From contig JAEWNB010000034.1 of assembly GCA_023392945.1 (NCBI GenBank), positions 1 through 37,821 of the forward strand: a stretch of DNA of 37,821 nucleotides. The letters run 5' to 3'. The position numbers and the translations under genes are program-made. Shown here one piece after another: positions 7,902 to 18,032 of the stretch (its first letter is position 1; each line of letters starts with the position of its first letter). This DNA comes from Bacteroidota bacterium (GTDB taxonomy: Bacteria > Bacteroidota > Bacteroidia > Bacteroidales > WCHB1-69). The notes under the pieces were generated by a model. That model searched no databases and had not been told where the DNA came from. It was given only the letters and a program-made list of their open reading frames with translations.

Positions 7902-10364
7902 ATGCTTGAAATTAGCAAAATTGCAGACTTAATAAAACCTGAAAAATCAATAATTTTTGATACCCAATCCAATATTTCCGAATTGTGTTTTGATAGTCGT
8001 TCAGTTTCATTTCCGGCTCAGACACTTTTTTTTGCTATAAAAACGGACAAAAATGACGGTCATCGTTATATTGAAGATTTGGTTAAAAGAGGGGTGCTCA
8101 ATTTTGTTGTAACCGAATCTCTTGATAAATTCCGTCAATATAGTCAAGCCAATTTTCTTCAGGTTAGGGATGCTGTGGAAATTTTACAAGAAATTGCTTC
8201 ATTTCACCGCAAGGAGTTTTCAATTCCTGTCATTGGAATTACGGGTAGTAATGGAAAAACAATTGTTAAAGAGTGGCTTTCTCTGATGTTAGCTGATGAT
8301 TACAATGTGGTGAAAAATCCAAATAGCTATAATTCGCAAATTGGCGTTCCGCTATCAGTTTGGCAAATGAATAAAAATCATACGCTGGGAATTTTTGAAG
8401 CTGGAATTTCTAAAGCGGACGAAATGATTAAATTAGCCAAAATCATTCAACCTACAATTGGCATTTTAACTAATATAGGGGAGGCCCATTCCCGGTTTTT
8501 TAAAGATAATCACGAAAAACTTGTAGAGAAACTTACGCTTTTTAATAAGGCAGATTCATTAATCTATTGTGATGACAATGAATTGATTTATAATGAATTA
8601 AAAGATAGTAAATATGAGAAATTAACAAAATTATCTTGGGGAACCCGAAGTGATTCTTTTTATAAAATATCAAATAGAAAAAATTTTAAAAATCATACTG
8701 TTATTGATATTGATAATCAATCATTTACAATTCCTTTTGTAGATGCTGCCTCAATAGAAAATGCTTTAAATGCTGCCGTGTTGTTGCTCTTTTTAAAATT
8801 TCCTGTCTCAATCATTAATCAAAAACTTGCATTGCTAACCCCTGTTTCCATGCGAATGGAAATTATTGAAGCTCTAAATCAGTCGATTGTGATTAATGAC
8901 ACCTATAGTCTTGATATCAATTCTTTGCGTATTGCTTTGGATTTTCTCAATTCTCAGGTTCAGCTTCCTGATAAATGCCTTATTATTTCTGATTTTGAGC
9001 AGGTTTCGTCTTTTTCAGATGCCGATTATGAAGAAATTTTTCATTTACTGGAAAAGAATAATATAACTCGGTTCATCGCTGTTGGGAAGATTTTTTTTCA
9101 GAAACAAAAACTTTTTAAAATAAAAGAACAATATTTTTATTCAACTACTGATGAGCTGATCAGGGATATTGACCGAATTAATTTACAACAAACTTCCATT
9201 TTAATAAAAGGAGCCCGGAGTTTCCATTTCGAAAGAATTGTTGATCTTTTGAAAATGAAGACCCATCAGACTATATTATCCGTTAATCTGTCTGCAATTA
9301 TTAATAATTTGAATTATTATAAAAGTCTAATTAAACCATCAACCAAAATTATTGCTATGGTTAAAGCTCTTTGTTATGGTTTGGGGGATGTTGAACTTAT
9401 TAATGAGTTAAGTTATCATAATATCGATTACCTTGCAGTAGCCTATACTGATGAAGGAGTGCGTTTAAGAAATAGAAATGTTACTACTCCAATTATTGTT
9501 CTTGGAGCAGAAGCTCATAGTTTCGAAAAGATGGTTAATTACTCTCTGGAACCTGAAATTTATAATTTTTATTATCTTAATCAGTTGGAAAAAACACTTT
9601 CGTTGCATCCCGAAATTACAAGTTTTAATATTCATATAAAAATTGATACAGGAATGCACAGGCTTGGCTTTGAAAAACAAGATATTGCCAAGTTGATTGA
9701 GATTGTGAGACAAAATCCACAACTTAAGATTGCTTCTGTCTTTTCTCATTTGGCTGCTGCTGAAGATGAAAGAGAAGATACCTTTTCGAAACATCAAATA
9801 AACTATTTTACTGAAGTTGCCGATCAAATAAGAAGTTGTTTTTCTTATCCCATTTTACGTCATATTTTGAATTCATCCGGCATTTCGCGTTTCCCTGATG
9901 CTCAGTTTGAAATGGTAAGACTTGGAATTGGTTTGTATGGATATTCGCCGATTGAGAAGGATAAAATGCATTTGATGAATCCGGTTACTTTAAAAACGCT
10001 GATCACACAGGTAAAGAGAATTCCTGCCGGAGATTCAATCGGTTACAACAGAACTTTTATTGCTGAAAAGGAAATGAAAGTGGCCATTATTCCAATTGGA
10101 TATGCTGACGGACTTCCTCGTGAGTTGAGCAATGGGGTTGGCGAAGTATATGTGAATGGCTCTTTTGCTCCTCTTGTCGGTAAAATATCAATGGATATGG
10201 CTGTTATTGACATTTCCGGTATTAATGCCGTTGTTGGTGATGAAGTTATTGTATATGGAGATATGAACACGGTTGATAAAGTTGCCCTGAAAATTAATAA
10301 AATTCCCTATGAATTGCTTACTTCAATTTCAAGAAGAGTCCCCAGAGTGTATGTTCTGGAATAA
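7902..10364 (+). CDS. murF-alr: Bifunctional UDP-MurNAc-tripeptide:D-alanyl-D-alanine ligase / alanine racemase
   Basis: An 820-aa fusion. Residues about 1-450 are MurF: a MurE/F-type N-terminal domain, P-loop GITGSNGKT (112-120), NSYNSQIGVPLSVW, EAGISKADEM and a C-terminal ligase domain with INDTYSLDINSL. Residues about 455-820 are a PLP alanine racemase: IIAMVKALCYGLGD carries the PLP lysine (K488), followed by HIKIDTGMHRLGF, GIGLYG and the catalytic tyrosine in SIGYNRTF (Y715), ending SISRRVPRVY. Racemase makes D-Ala and MurF attaches D-Ala-D-Ala to the stem peptide, so the fusion couples supply and use. Both halves look intact. This fusion is known in Bacteroidota. A GTG two codons upstream is an alternative start. 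Confidence 0.95.
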   Translation: MLEISKIADLIKPEKSIIFDTQSNISELCFDSRSVSFPAQTLFFAIKTDKNDGHRYIEDLVKRGVLNFVVTESLDKFRQYSQANFLQVRDAVEILQEIASFHRKEFSIPVIGITGSNGKTIVKEWLSLMLADDYNVVKNPNSYNSQIGVPLSVWQMNKNHTLGIFEAGISKADEMIKLAKIIQPTIGILTNIGEAHSRFFKDNHEKLVEKLTLFNKADSLIYCDDNELIYNELKDSKYEKLTKLSWGTRSDSFYKISNRKNFKNHTVIDIDNQSFTIPFVDAASIENALNAAVLLLFLKFPVSIINQKLALLTPVSMRMEIIEALNQSIVINDTYSLDINSLRIALDFLNSQVQLPDKCLIISDFEQVSSFSDADYEEIFHLLEKNNITRFIAVGKIFFQKQKLFKIKEQYFYSTTDELIRDIDRINLQQTSILIKGARSFHFERIVDLLKMKTHQTILSVNLSAIINNLNYYKSLIKPSTKIIAMVKALCYGLGDVELINELSYHNIDYLAVAYTDEGVRLRNRNVTTPIIVLGAEAHSFEKMVNYSLEPEIYNFYYLNQLEKTLSLHPEITSFNIHIKIDTGMHRLGFEKQDIAKLIEIVRQNPQLKIASVFSHLAAAEDEREDTFSKHQINYFTEVADQIRSCFSYPILRHILNSSGISRFPDAQFEMVRLGIGLYGYSPIEKDKMHLMNPVTLKTLITQVKRIPAGDSIGYNRTFIAEKEMKVAIIPIGYADGLPRELSNGVGEVYVNGSFAPLVGKISMDMAVIDISGINAVVGDEVIVYGDMNTVDKVALKINKIPYELLTSISRRVPRVYVLE

Positions 10365-10416
10365 TTTTTGAATCATGGGGAAATTTGATATTATATTTTG
10401 ATAATTAGATGATTAT

Positions 10417-12294
10417 ATGAAACAATACATTAAGAAATTTGATATAGTGCCCTCATGGGTGATTTTGTTGCTTGATATTTCTTTTGTTTTTCTGGCAGCA
10501 CTTTTTGCAGTTATACTTCGTGACAATTTTCATATTCCTGCCCATTTTTCAGGAGAAGATTATCTTTATGTGCCTCTTGTCATTGTGGCCGTTAGATTGC
10601 TTTTTTTCTTACTTTTCGGTACTCAGAAAATTGTTGTTCGTTTTACTAATACTAAAAATGTTATTAGAATTTTTATTTCCTGCCTCGCTGCTTCTCTTTT
10701 TCTGGGATTGATGAATTTGGTTTCTTTTACTTTTGTTAAGGTATTTATCGTGCCGACTTCTGTGATTATAATGGAGTTTTTTATTACTACTGTAATAATG
10801 GTTTTTTACAGATTTGCATTCAAAATCGTTTATTTGGAAAAAGTAAATCCTACTAAATTAAAGAAAAATATTGTGATTTTTGGGGCTGGTGAAGCCGGAA
10901 TTACTACTAAAAGAGCATTAGATAGAGATACCGAGAGTAAATATAATGTTTTGGCTTTTTTTGATGAAGATTCGAAAAAAATCGGCAAAAATGTAGAAAG
11001 TATTTTTGTCTTAGGATATAAGGATATGGCTGATTACTTTTCCAAAAATGATATCGCTTTTCTTATTATTGCAATCCAAAACCTTCCACCCCAAAAAATT
11101 AATGAAGTTACTGAAATTGCTTTGCAATTTAATGTTAAAGTCTTGATTGTACCTCCGGTGATGAGGTGGATAAACGGGGAACTGAGTTTTAAACAGATTA
11201 AAAAAGTTAAGATAGAAGATTTGCTTGACCGTGATCCGATTGTTCTGGACGAGACATTAGTTAACAGAGACTTACGTAATCAAACAATTTTAATTACCGG
11301 AGCTGCCGGTTCGATTGGAAGTGAAATCGTTCGCCAGGTGATGAATTTTAATTACAAACAACTGATCCTGATTGATAATGCCGAAACTCCTACTTTCTAT
11401 CTTCAAAATGAATGTTTTTTAATTAATAGATTGAGAAATATTGAAATTAAAATAGTCGATATTTGTGATCATGTGAGTATGGAAGAGATTATTTCCCATT
11501 TTAGACCAAGTATTATTTTTCATGCGGCAGCCTATAAACACGTTCCTCTCATGGAAGAAAATGTTAATGCGGCTATTAAAACAAATGTTGAGGGAACACG
11601 ACTATTGGCTGATTTAGCTGTCAAATATGAAGTGAAGAAATTTGTGATGATTTCAACCGATAAAGCAGTAAATCCGACTAATGTTATGGGTGCATCCAAA
11701 AGAATCGCCGAAATTTATGTCCAGTCCCTGAATTTTTATCAGGATTCAACAAAATTTATTACTACAAGATTTGGCAATGTTTTGGGTTCTAATGGTTCTG
11801 TAATTCCTATTTTTCGTCAACAAATTGAGGAAGGCGGACCTATTACGGTTACCCACCCTGATGTTACCCGTTTTTTTATGACTATTCCCGAAGCTTGTCA
11901 ACTCGTAATCAATGCCGGGGCAATGGGACTTGGAGGCGAAATTTTTATTTTTGATATGGGCAAATCTGTAAGAATCTATGATTTAGCTACTAAAATGATT
12001 AAACTATCGGGACTTGAATTGGGAAAAGATATTAAAATTGAGTTTACCGGTCTTCGTCCGGGTGAAAAATTATTTGAGGAACTGCTTACTATTCAGGAGA
12101 ATTCAATTAAAACTAATCATAATAAAATTATGATTGCTAAGGTTAATCCCTGCCAATATGAAGAGGTGTCAGAACATATTGCAGAACTTGTGAAGTTGAA
12201 AAATGAAAAACCTCATATTATTGTGAAAAAAATGAAAGAAATTGTCCCTGAATTTATAAGCAATAATTCTGAGTTCGAAGAATTAGATGCATAA
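10417..12294 (+). CDS. Membrane-anchored nucleoside-diphosphate-sugar 4,6-dehydratase (CapD/PglF/WbpM type)
   Basis: A 625-aa protein. About four membrane helices fill residues 13-135, a first Rossmann domain follows (GAGEAG at 156-161), and the C-terminal half is an extended short-chain dehydrogenase: LITGAAGSIGSE (292-303), AAAYKHVPLME, then STDKAVNPTNVMGASKR (413-429). The methionine-lysine pair (M424, K428) in place of the usual tyrosine-lysine marks the UDP-GlcNAc 4,6-dehydratase group (PglF, WbpM, CapD). It likely makes a UDP-4-keto-6-deoxy sugar for capsule, LPS or glycoprotein at the inner membrane. It is 53 bp after murF-alr, probably in the same transcript. A DegT-type aminotransferase that could act on a 4-keto sugar is encoded at 16804-18024. 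Confidence 0.9.
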   Translation: MKQYIKKFDIVPSWVILLLDISFVFLAALFAVILRDNFHIPAHFSGEDYLYVPLVIVAVRLLFFLLFGTQKIVVRFTNTKNVIRIFISCLAASLFLGLMNLVSFTFVKVFIVPTSVIIMEFFITTVIMVFYRFAFKIVYLEKVNPTKLKKNIVIFGAGEAGITTKRALDRDTESKYNVLAFFDEDSKKIGKNVESIFVLGYKDMADYFSKNDIAFLIIAIQNLPPQKINEVTEIALQFNVKVLIVPPVMRWINGELSFKQIKKVKIEDLLDRDPIVLDETLVNRDLRNQTILITGAAGSIGSEIVRQVMNFNYKQLILIDNAETPTFYLQNECFLINRLRNIEIKIVDICDHVSMEEIISHFRPSIIFHAAAYKHVPLMEENVNAAIKTNVEGTRLLADLAVKYEVKKFVMISTDKAVNPTNVMGASKRIAEIYVQSLNFYQDSTKFITTRFGNVLGSNGSVIPIFRQQIEEGGPITVTHPDVTRFFMTIPEACQLVINAGAMGLGGEIFIFDMGKSVRIYDLATKMIKLSGLELGKDIKIEFTGLRPGEKLFEELLTIQENSIKTNHNKIMIAKVNPCQYEEVSEHIAELVKLKNEKPHIIVKKMKEIVPEFISNNSEFEELDA

Positions 12295-12377
12295 CTCTTA
12301 GTTGTTTATATAAATTTCACTCGGAATCTCATTTTTTAAGTATGAGGAGTGGATATGATGAGCCTTGTTGCGCCTAG

Positions 12378-12674
12378 TTATTGTTTGATAACAAAGTGCA
12401 GAACTATAAATAAAACTCCCCAAATAAAAGTAATTAAAAGAATTCCGCGCCCGGTTAAATCGTATTTTAACTTAAGTAGATAGTAGCGCAGTAAAAACAA
12501 ATTGGGAATTATACTTAATAATAATACTTTTTGAATGGATACAAATGCAATTTTTCCGGTATAGTTTTCAATGATGGCAATAATTCCATATAAAATTCCA
12601 AATAAGGCGGCGGGAATAACAAGTCCTAATAAAATTCCCATCCAGATGTTGTCTCTTCTTAATTTTTCTATCAT
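12378..12674 (-). CDS. Small membrane protein, unknown function
   Basis: A 98-aa protein that I do not recognise. It has three predicted membrane helices: about residues 11-35 (IWMGILLGLVIPAALFGILY), 45-62 and 75-95, with a basic loop (RYYLLKLKYDLTGRG) between the last two. Its ATG overlaps the surE stop by four bases (ATGA), which argues strongly that it is a real, translationally coupled gene. It is the last gene of the porQ-to-surE run. Confidence 0.7.
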   Translation of the reverse strand: MIEKLRRDNIWMGILLGLVIPAALFGILYGIIAIIENYTGKIAFVSIQKVLLLSIIPNLFLLRYYLLKLKYDLTGRGILLITFIWGVLFIVLHFVIKQ

Positions 12675-13441
12675 TCTTCAATGTATTTTAATGATTGTAT
12701 ATGCTGATAGGCTGTCATATCAAATTGAACCGGCTGAACTGAAACGTAATTATTTGTTAAAGCCCATTGACAACTATCTTCTTTTAAATCCTGATCTACC
12801 AAATGACCGGTTAGCCAGTAATATTTTCTCCCAAATGAATCAATGCGCTCTTCTAAATCCTCATGCCAATAGCCATTGGTCTGTCGGGCAATTTTAATTC
12901 CCTTTATATCTTCGTACTTACCTTGAGGAATATTAACATTTAAGCAGGTATGATCCGGAAACGGATTGTTCAGGACTTTGTATATAATCTTTTTAGATAC
13001 TTCAATTGAGGCTGAAAAATCAGCATCAGGAGAGTAGTCAACCAGTGAGATGCCAATTGCCGGAATGTTTTCAAAACTTGCTTCAATTGCTGCAGCCATG
13101 GTCCCTGAATAAATAAGACTTACAGATGAATTTGATCCATGGTTAATCCCGGATAGCACCAAATCAATTTTGCGATCTTTAAGTACTACGCGTTGTCCAA
13201 GCTTTACACAGTCAACAGGTGTTCCATTGGTGCGATAATAGGGGATCGATTCTTCAGTATGATATAGTTTTATTCTTAACGGAACATTCATAGTAATGGC
13301 ATGTCCCATCCCTGAACGAGGTCCGTCAGGAGTTATTACAACAACTTCGCCAAATTCTTTTGCCGCTTTAACCATGGCCGCAAGACCTTTTGCTTCATGA
13401 CCGTCGTCGTTTACAATGAGTATTAGAGGATTTTTCTTCAT
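12671..13441 (-). CDS. surE: 5'/3'-nucleotidase SurE
   Basis: A 256-aa protein with the SurE signatures: LILIVNDDGHEAKGL near the N-terminus (metal-binding NDDG at 11-14), PDGPRSGMGHAIT, TNGTPVDCVKLG, LVLSGINHGSNSS and YSGTMAAAIEA. SurE removes phosphate from nucleoside 5'- and 3'-monophosphates and is thought to act in stationary-phase survival. Length is standard. It lies 13 bp after the C25 peptidase stop and overlaps the small membrane gene by four bases. Confidence 0.96.
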   Translation of the reverse strand: MKKNPLILIVNDDGHEAKGLAAMVKAAKEFGEVVVITPDGPRSGMGHAITMNVPLRIKLYHTEESIPYYRTNGTPVDCVKLGQRVVLKDRKIDLVLSGINHGSNSSVSLIYSGTMAAAIEASFENIPAIGISLVDYSPDADFSASIEVSKKIIYKVLNNPFPDHTCLNVNIPQGKYEDIKGIKIARQTNGYWHEDLEERIDSFGRKYYWLTGHLVDQDLKEDSCQWALTNNYVSVQPVQFDMTAYQHIQSLKYIEE

Positions 13442-13454
13442 TTATTTTAAAATC

Positions 13455-16400
13455 TTATTTTTTTACTATTTTATGAATATTCAATATATTATTTCCTTCT
13501 CGAATGATCAGTATATAGAGTCCTTGCGACAAATTACTCATGTCAATTTTTCCACTGTTTCCTGAAAAACTCTCTTTTTTAATCAATTTTCCATAAACAT
13601 CCAAAACTTCAATTTGGTTTATTGCAAAATCACAATTTTTAATGTCAATATTCACATAATTTGAAGTAGGATTGGGAAAAATAGTGACCGAAACATTTTC
13701 AAAGTTCTCAATGGATGTCTCTCTTACTTTCTGAGGAAGACTAATATAATCAATCATTGCAAGATCTTGCCCTTCTGCAACATAAGTATCCTTGATATAT
13801 TTCCAATAGAAAGTATGATTACCGGCAGTAACGGGAAAAGCAGCTCTGGTCCATGATGTCTCACCATCCCAATAGGATTGCAAAGTGTTGTCAATATAAA
13901 ATTCAAGTCGGTCATATAGGTACCCGTTGCCTTCTTCACATGAAACATAATAATAAAATGAAATGGAATCCGGATTTGCTACATTAATTGAAATGCTTAA
14001 CTGAGAAGTCTGGTTGTTGCTAATCTCTTTTGAACGTGCTGAGTAAGTGCCCTCAAAACAATTTAAAGTCGTCAATTCCCAAGGATAGGTTGAACTGTTT
14101 TCCCAATCATATTTGGTAAATGTTCCTGTTTCCCAATCTTCAATGGTTGTTCCGATTGGAATTGTAAAATCTTTGATTATGGAATATAACCCATATCGAT
14201 ATACTACCCTGACATTCGTTGAACCGGGTTCAGTTACATTAGGATTAACCGATATTCTAAAAGAGGCGGTATATTCATTGTCAACTCCAATGGCGGGAAT
14301 CATATTGACCAGATTTTCAATGATAAGTTTCCCATCTAAACAAATGAGAGATATATTCCCAAATCTTGATGCAGAATTTCCACAATTATGTAATGGAATT
14401 TTGATCATACAATTTTCAGCAATGTCCAGTTGGTTATTAATATCAACATTTGAGCCTGAATCATCAATAACATAATCTGAAATTTCAAAATTTGGTGCAT
14501 ATATAACTTGTTGTAAATTAATACAATATGTATTATTGTTGTATTTTAGCTGGATGCTAAAATTGACTATATGTCCAAAAGGAATATCATTGGCAACATG
14601 AAACTTAAATGTAGAGTTTGAACAATTGGTATATCCGTTGTTAATCTGAGCAATCGAAGTCGTTGAGTCTAGTATTGAAATATAAGGATCTGATGTTCTG
14701 AGAGTAAGTAGTATGTTGTTGGTAGATTCTGTTCCACAATTTTTAAGACACAATGTCATTTCAACAGTTTCACCGTAATCGGGGATAAGGTTGTTATTAC
14801 CGATTATTTCTGCAAATGAATGAGAGTCGTAACCTAAATAAGGGCCACTGGCAATGAAACTAATTACTCCTTGATATGGTATATAATTGTATTTTGACGC
14901 AAGTACTTGAATGGTATCCTGAAGAGTTAATGTAGTAGGAATTGCTAAATTTAATAATCCATTACTAATATAGCCCTGTGCCAATATTTGATTGTTGCAG
15001 GATAATACAATTTTACTCCCTTCAATTGGTGATGTGAACGAAATATTTGTTACCCCTATAGGTATATTTGACAGGTGATTAACCGATAACTCCTGAGGAA
15101 TTGCTGTTCTTAACATTAAAGAGGGGTCGCCAAAGATCAGCCATGTTCTGTATGTTTCAACATCATTATAAATTTCTAACATTTTTAGAAGACCATCAAA
15201 TACAATTCCTCCAAATCTACGTTTAATATTGCCTGATATAGATTCAGTAAGAACATTATTTATTTCATCTTGCCCGGCCATTGGAGGATCCCAGGGTTGA
15301 TTGATAGATGACATTAATACTCCTATTGCCCCGGTTGATTCCCCATTATTGGTTGCCCGCATCCAACTTTCAGCAAAACAGGTTTGATTTACATAATCTC
15401 CATTCTGACATGCAACTGAAATGATAAAAGGAAGTTTGTTGTAATTTGACAAGGAGCTGATATTTCCGGAGCTAAAGCCACTCGTTCCAAATGCATTATA
15501 TGAGCCATGACCACAGTAATTCAAAATTCCAACACCATTATTTAGGGCATTTGAAACTTGAGTTGAGGTTGGATCTCCTGCTCCATCTAAACCTCCTTGA
15601 CTCCCTTCGAAAAATTCATATCCTGAACTATAATGATAATTTAAAAGTAAATTGTCTATATTTCTTATGTGTTCATAATCATACTCGTTATTGTCTCCGG
15701 GGCCTTCTTCAGAACCAATTCCACAAAAACGTGCAAAATGGGAGTTCTCAGGTGGATTTTGCTCATATTGAATGAATTTCTGAACTTGTGTGCTGACTTG
15801 AGCTACCGTTTCTGCTGAAATTCTTCCTAATAAAATGTCAGGAATATTATCTGATCCGGCAACTTCTGAGTAATAATTGTCACAGGATTCACCCCCAAGA
15901 ATATAGGAGGGAATCTGAGAATTATCACCTGCCAAAATGACATACGCAAGATTATGATCGTTATAGTAATTTGTAATATAGGATCTGATTAAAGCACAAG
16001 TGTTCCCGATAGTTTCACGTGCTATTATTTCTGTGTGGATTCCGTTCTTGATTTTCCAGTTTGACAAAGGAATTAATGCCGGAATATAATTTTCAGGAGC
16101 AATTATCAATAAGTCCCCTTCTTCAATCGATGGCGAATAGTTGCTTTGTTGGTAGTTTATAAATTGAGATTTATATATTTCATTAAATTCACTTGTGATT
16201 TTTTGAGGTTCAGTTTGAACATTCCTTTTGTCAAATTTGACACAAATTAACATGGATTTGTATACTTTCAGAATTTTCTGAGTGGAATTATACTGAAAAG
16301 GATAACAAATCAATGAAATTCCTTGATAATCCCTTAAAATAAAGGGATCCCTTAAAAAGAAAGGATTTGCTGGAAGCAAAGAATCTAGCTGATATTGAGC

Positions 16401-16787
16401 CCCTTTTTGATAGGGAATAGTGGAAGGATCTATCGTTCTTAATATTCTTCCTTTTGAAGGAACTAAGTCAAAATCAGATATTTCATAATGATCAGATTCA
16501 ACTAACTCAACTGTTGTGTTTGCATCTTCAGGTATTATTAGAGAGGTTGAAGTAAGTAAAAGTTCAGGAGCCCCGATTTCGTTCACGGGATAGCTACCTT
16601 TCATTTGTAATTTATTCATAATTTCTCCATTGACGTCTACTTGAGTCGTCTTGAATTCCGGAAAATCAACTCTTAGGAATATTTCATAATCTTTTGATGA
16701 TACGATGTTAAATTTTACTTCCTGTGAGAATACTTTTACAGTTAGTAATATAAATATGATAATTAAAAAGGATCGAATTTTATTCAT
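13455..16787 (-). CDS. Gingipain-like C25 cysteine peptidase with T9SS sorting domain
   Basis: A 1110-aa secreted peptidase. Residues 1-21 form a signal peptide (MNKIRSFLIIIFILLTVKVFS). Residues about 22-220 resemble the C25 propeptide. The catalytic domain (about 225-560) has NYCGHGS with the likely catalytic H427 and ACQNGDYVNQTCFAESWMRA with the likely nucleophile C470, followed by FGDPSLMLR. Then come Ig-like and CARDB-like beta modules and a jelly-roll module (about 895-1025, WELTTLNCFEGTYSARS). The last about 80 residues are a type A T9SS sorting domain (IFPNPTSNYVNIDI, DVYGKLI, LSQGLYILII). It should be exported across the outer membrane by the T9SS. It is not PorU: the N-terminus is a gingipain-type propeptide. 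It follows the aminotransferase by 16 bp. Confidence 0.9.
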   Translation of the reverse strand: MNKIRSFLIIIFILLTVKVFSQEVKFNIVSSKDYEIFLRVDFPEFKTTQVDVNGEIMNKLQMKGSYPVNEIGAPELLLTSTSLIIPEDANTTVELVESDHYEISDFDLVPSKGRILRTIDPSTIPYQKGAQYQLDSLLPANPFFLRDPFILRDYQGISLICYPFQYNSTQKILKVYKSMLICVKFDKRNVQTEPQKITSEFNEIYKSQFINYQQSNYSPSIEEGDLLIIAPENYIPALIPLSNWKIKNGIHTEIIARETIGNTCALIRSYITNYYNDHNLAYVILAGDNSQIPSYILGGESCDNYYSEVAGSDNIPDILLGRISAETVAQVSTQVQKFIQYEQNPPENSHFARFCGIGSEEGPGDNNEYDYEHIRNIDNLLLNYHYSSGYEFFEGSQGGLDGAGDPTSTQVSNALNNGVGILNYCGHGSYNAFGTSGFSSGNISSLSNYNKLPFIISVACQNGDYVNQTCFAESWMRATNNGESTGAIGVLMSSINQPWDPPMAGQDEINNVLTESISGNIKRRFGGIVFDGLLKMLEIYNDVETYRTWLIFGDPSLMLRTAIPQELSVNHLSNIPIGVTNISFTSPIEGSKIVLSCNNQILAQGYISNGLLNLAIPTTLTLQDTIQVLASKYNYIPYQGVISFIASGPYLGYDSHSFAEIIGNNNLIPDYGETVEMTLCLKNCGTESTNNILLTLRTSDPYISILDSTTSIAQINNGYTNCSNSTFKFHVANDIPFGHIVNFSIQLKYNNNTYCINLQQVIYAPNFEISDYVIDDSGSNVDINNQLDIAENCMIKIPLHNCGNSASRFGNISLICLDGKLIIENLVNMIPAIGVDNEYTASFRISVNPNVTEPGSTNVRVVYRYGLYSIIKDFTIPIGTTIEDWETGTFTKYDWENSSTYPWELTTLNCFEGTYSARSKEISNNQTSQLSISINVANPDSISFYYYVSCEEGNGYLYDRLEFYIDNTLQSYWDGETSWTRAAFPVTAGNHTFYWKYIKDTYVAEGQDLAMIDYISLPQKVRETSIENFENVSVTIFPNPTSNYVNIDIKNCDFAINQIEVLDVYGKLIKKESFSGNSGKIDMSNLSQGLYILIIREGNNILNIHKIVKK

Positions 16788-16803
16788 AATATATTGAATG
16801 ACA

Positions 16804-18024
16804 TTAATTTATTTTGAGAATTGACTGTACGCTATTTATCACAATATCTATAACAGTATTAATATCTTCATTACTGAGATCGTAATATACAGGTAAGCTT
16901 ATTTCACGGGAATAATTATCATATGAAACCGGAAAATTGCCTATTTGGAAACCCAGTTTCTTGTAAAAGCTGAGCATTGGAAGAGGAATGAAATGTACAT
17001 TAACAGCCACCTCATTTCTAAATATTTCTTCCATAATAGCATCCCTTTGTTGTTCTGATATATTTTTAATTCTTAGTGTGTAAACATGATAGGAGCTTTT
17101 TTTATCAGGAGTTTCATATTGTGGCAGTTCGAAGATGCTGTATTTTGTAAAAGCCTTACTATAGGAATCAAAGATAAATTTTCTTCTTACAAGCATATCA
17201 TCTTCATATCTTTCCAGTTCAACCAACCCAATGGATGCCAGTACATCAGTCATATTGCATTTATAACCTGCTTCAAATACATCATATTTCCAGTTTCCTA
17301 ATTTCATTTTGGATAAGGCATCTTTACTTTGGCCATGTAATGATTTTATTGACAGATCTTTATAGATAGAGTCCTGGTCAAACGCTGAGGGAAGGTTTAA
17401 GCAGATTGCACCTCCTTCAGCTGTAGTAAGATTTTTTACTGCATGGAAAGAAAACACGGTAATATCTGTGAGGCTGCCGGTATGTTTCCCTTTATAGATT
17501 GCCCCAAAAGAGTGCGCTGAATCGGATAGAATTAATATTCGTCCAAGTTTTTTCTGTTCCTCAGTTTTTGGTTCAAATAATTTTATGGTATCAGGATGAT
17601 GGACCAGTGCGTTGATTTCATCATAATCACAGGGAAGTCCTGCTATGTCAACAGGAATAATTACTTTCGTTTTTTTTGTAATAGCCTTTTCAATGTTGTG
17701 AATGGAAATATTGAAATCTTTGCACACATCAACCATCACTGGTGTAGCCCCGCAATGAATTACAACATTTGCTGTTGCACAATAAGTGTATGAAGGAATA
17801 ATTACTTCATCTCCCTCAGTCACGCCAAACCATCGTAGAATCAATTCTAAACCAGCAGTGGCAGAGTTAACACATACAACATTTTTAACACTACAATAAG
17901 ATGCAATTTTTTTTTCAAACTCTTTGGTTCTAGGACCTGTAGTAATCCATCCGGATCTAAGAGCAGCAGATACTTCTGCAATGGTTTTTTCATCAATGCG
18001 AGGAGGAGAAAAAGGAATTGGCAT
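16804..18024 (-). CDS. DegT/DnrJ/EryC1/StrS family sugar aminotransferase
   Basis: A 406-aa PLP enzyme of the sugar aminotransferase family. Typical blocks are RSGWITTGPRTKEFEKKIA, CVNSATAGLELIL, EVIIPSYTYCATANVV, the DSAHSFGA aspartate, and FSFHAVKNLTTAEGG with the PLP lysine at K197. This lysine motif is closer to the ArnB/PseC subgroup than to the WbpE subgroup. It would transfer an amino group to a 4-keto sugar nucleotide. A role in cell-surface polysaccharide, possibly the anionic LPS that anchors T9SS cargo in Porphyromonas (where the DegT-family protein PorR is needed), is a guess from its place between porQ and a T9SS peptidase. It is 8 bp after porQ. Confidence 0.92.
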   Translation of the reverse strand: MPIPFSPPRIDEKTIAEVSAALRSGWITTGPRTKEFEKKIASYCSVKNVVCVNSATAGLELILRWFGVTEGDEVIIPSYTYCATANVVIHCGATPVMVDVCKDFNISIHNIEKAITKKTKVIIPVDIAGLPCDYDEINALVHHPDTIKLFEPKTEEQKKLGRILILSDSAHSFGAIYKGKHTGSLTDITVFSFHAVKNLTTAEGGAICLNLPSAFDQDSIYKDLSIKSLHGQSKDALSKMKLGNWKYDVFEAGYKCNMTDVLASIGLVELERYEDDMLVRRKFIFDSYSKAFTKYSIFELPQYETPDKKSSYHVYTLRIKNISEQQRDAIMEEIFRNEVAVNVHFIPLPMLSFYKKLGFQIGNFPVSYDNYSREISLPVYYDLSNEDINTVIDIVINSVQSILKIN

Positions 18025-18032
18025 GTGATTAT

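Noticed and set aside
10385..10416. Promoter box before the CapD-type gene (ATATTTTG)
   Set aside because: It mismatches TAnnTTTG at the first base, and the gene is only 53 bp after murF-alr, so co-transcription is simpler.
13455..16787. C25 peptidase as the T9SS sortase PorU, given its porQ neighbour
   Set aside because: The N-terminus looks like a gingipain-type propeptide, and it ends in an ordinary cargo sorting domain.
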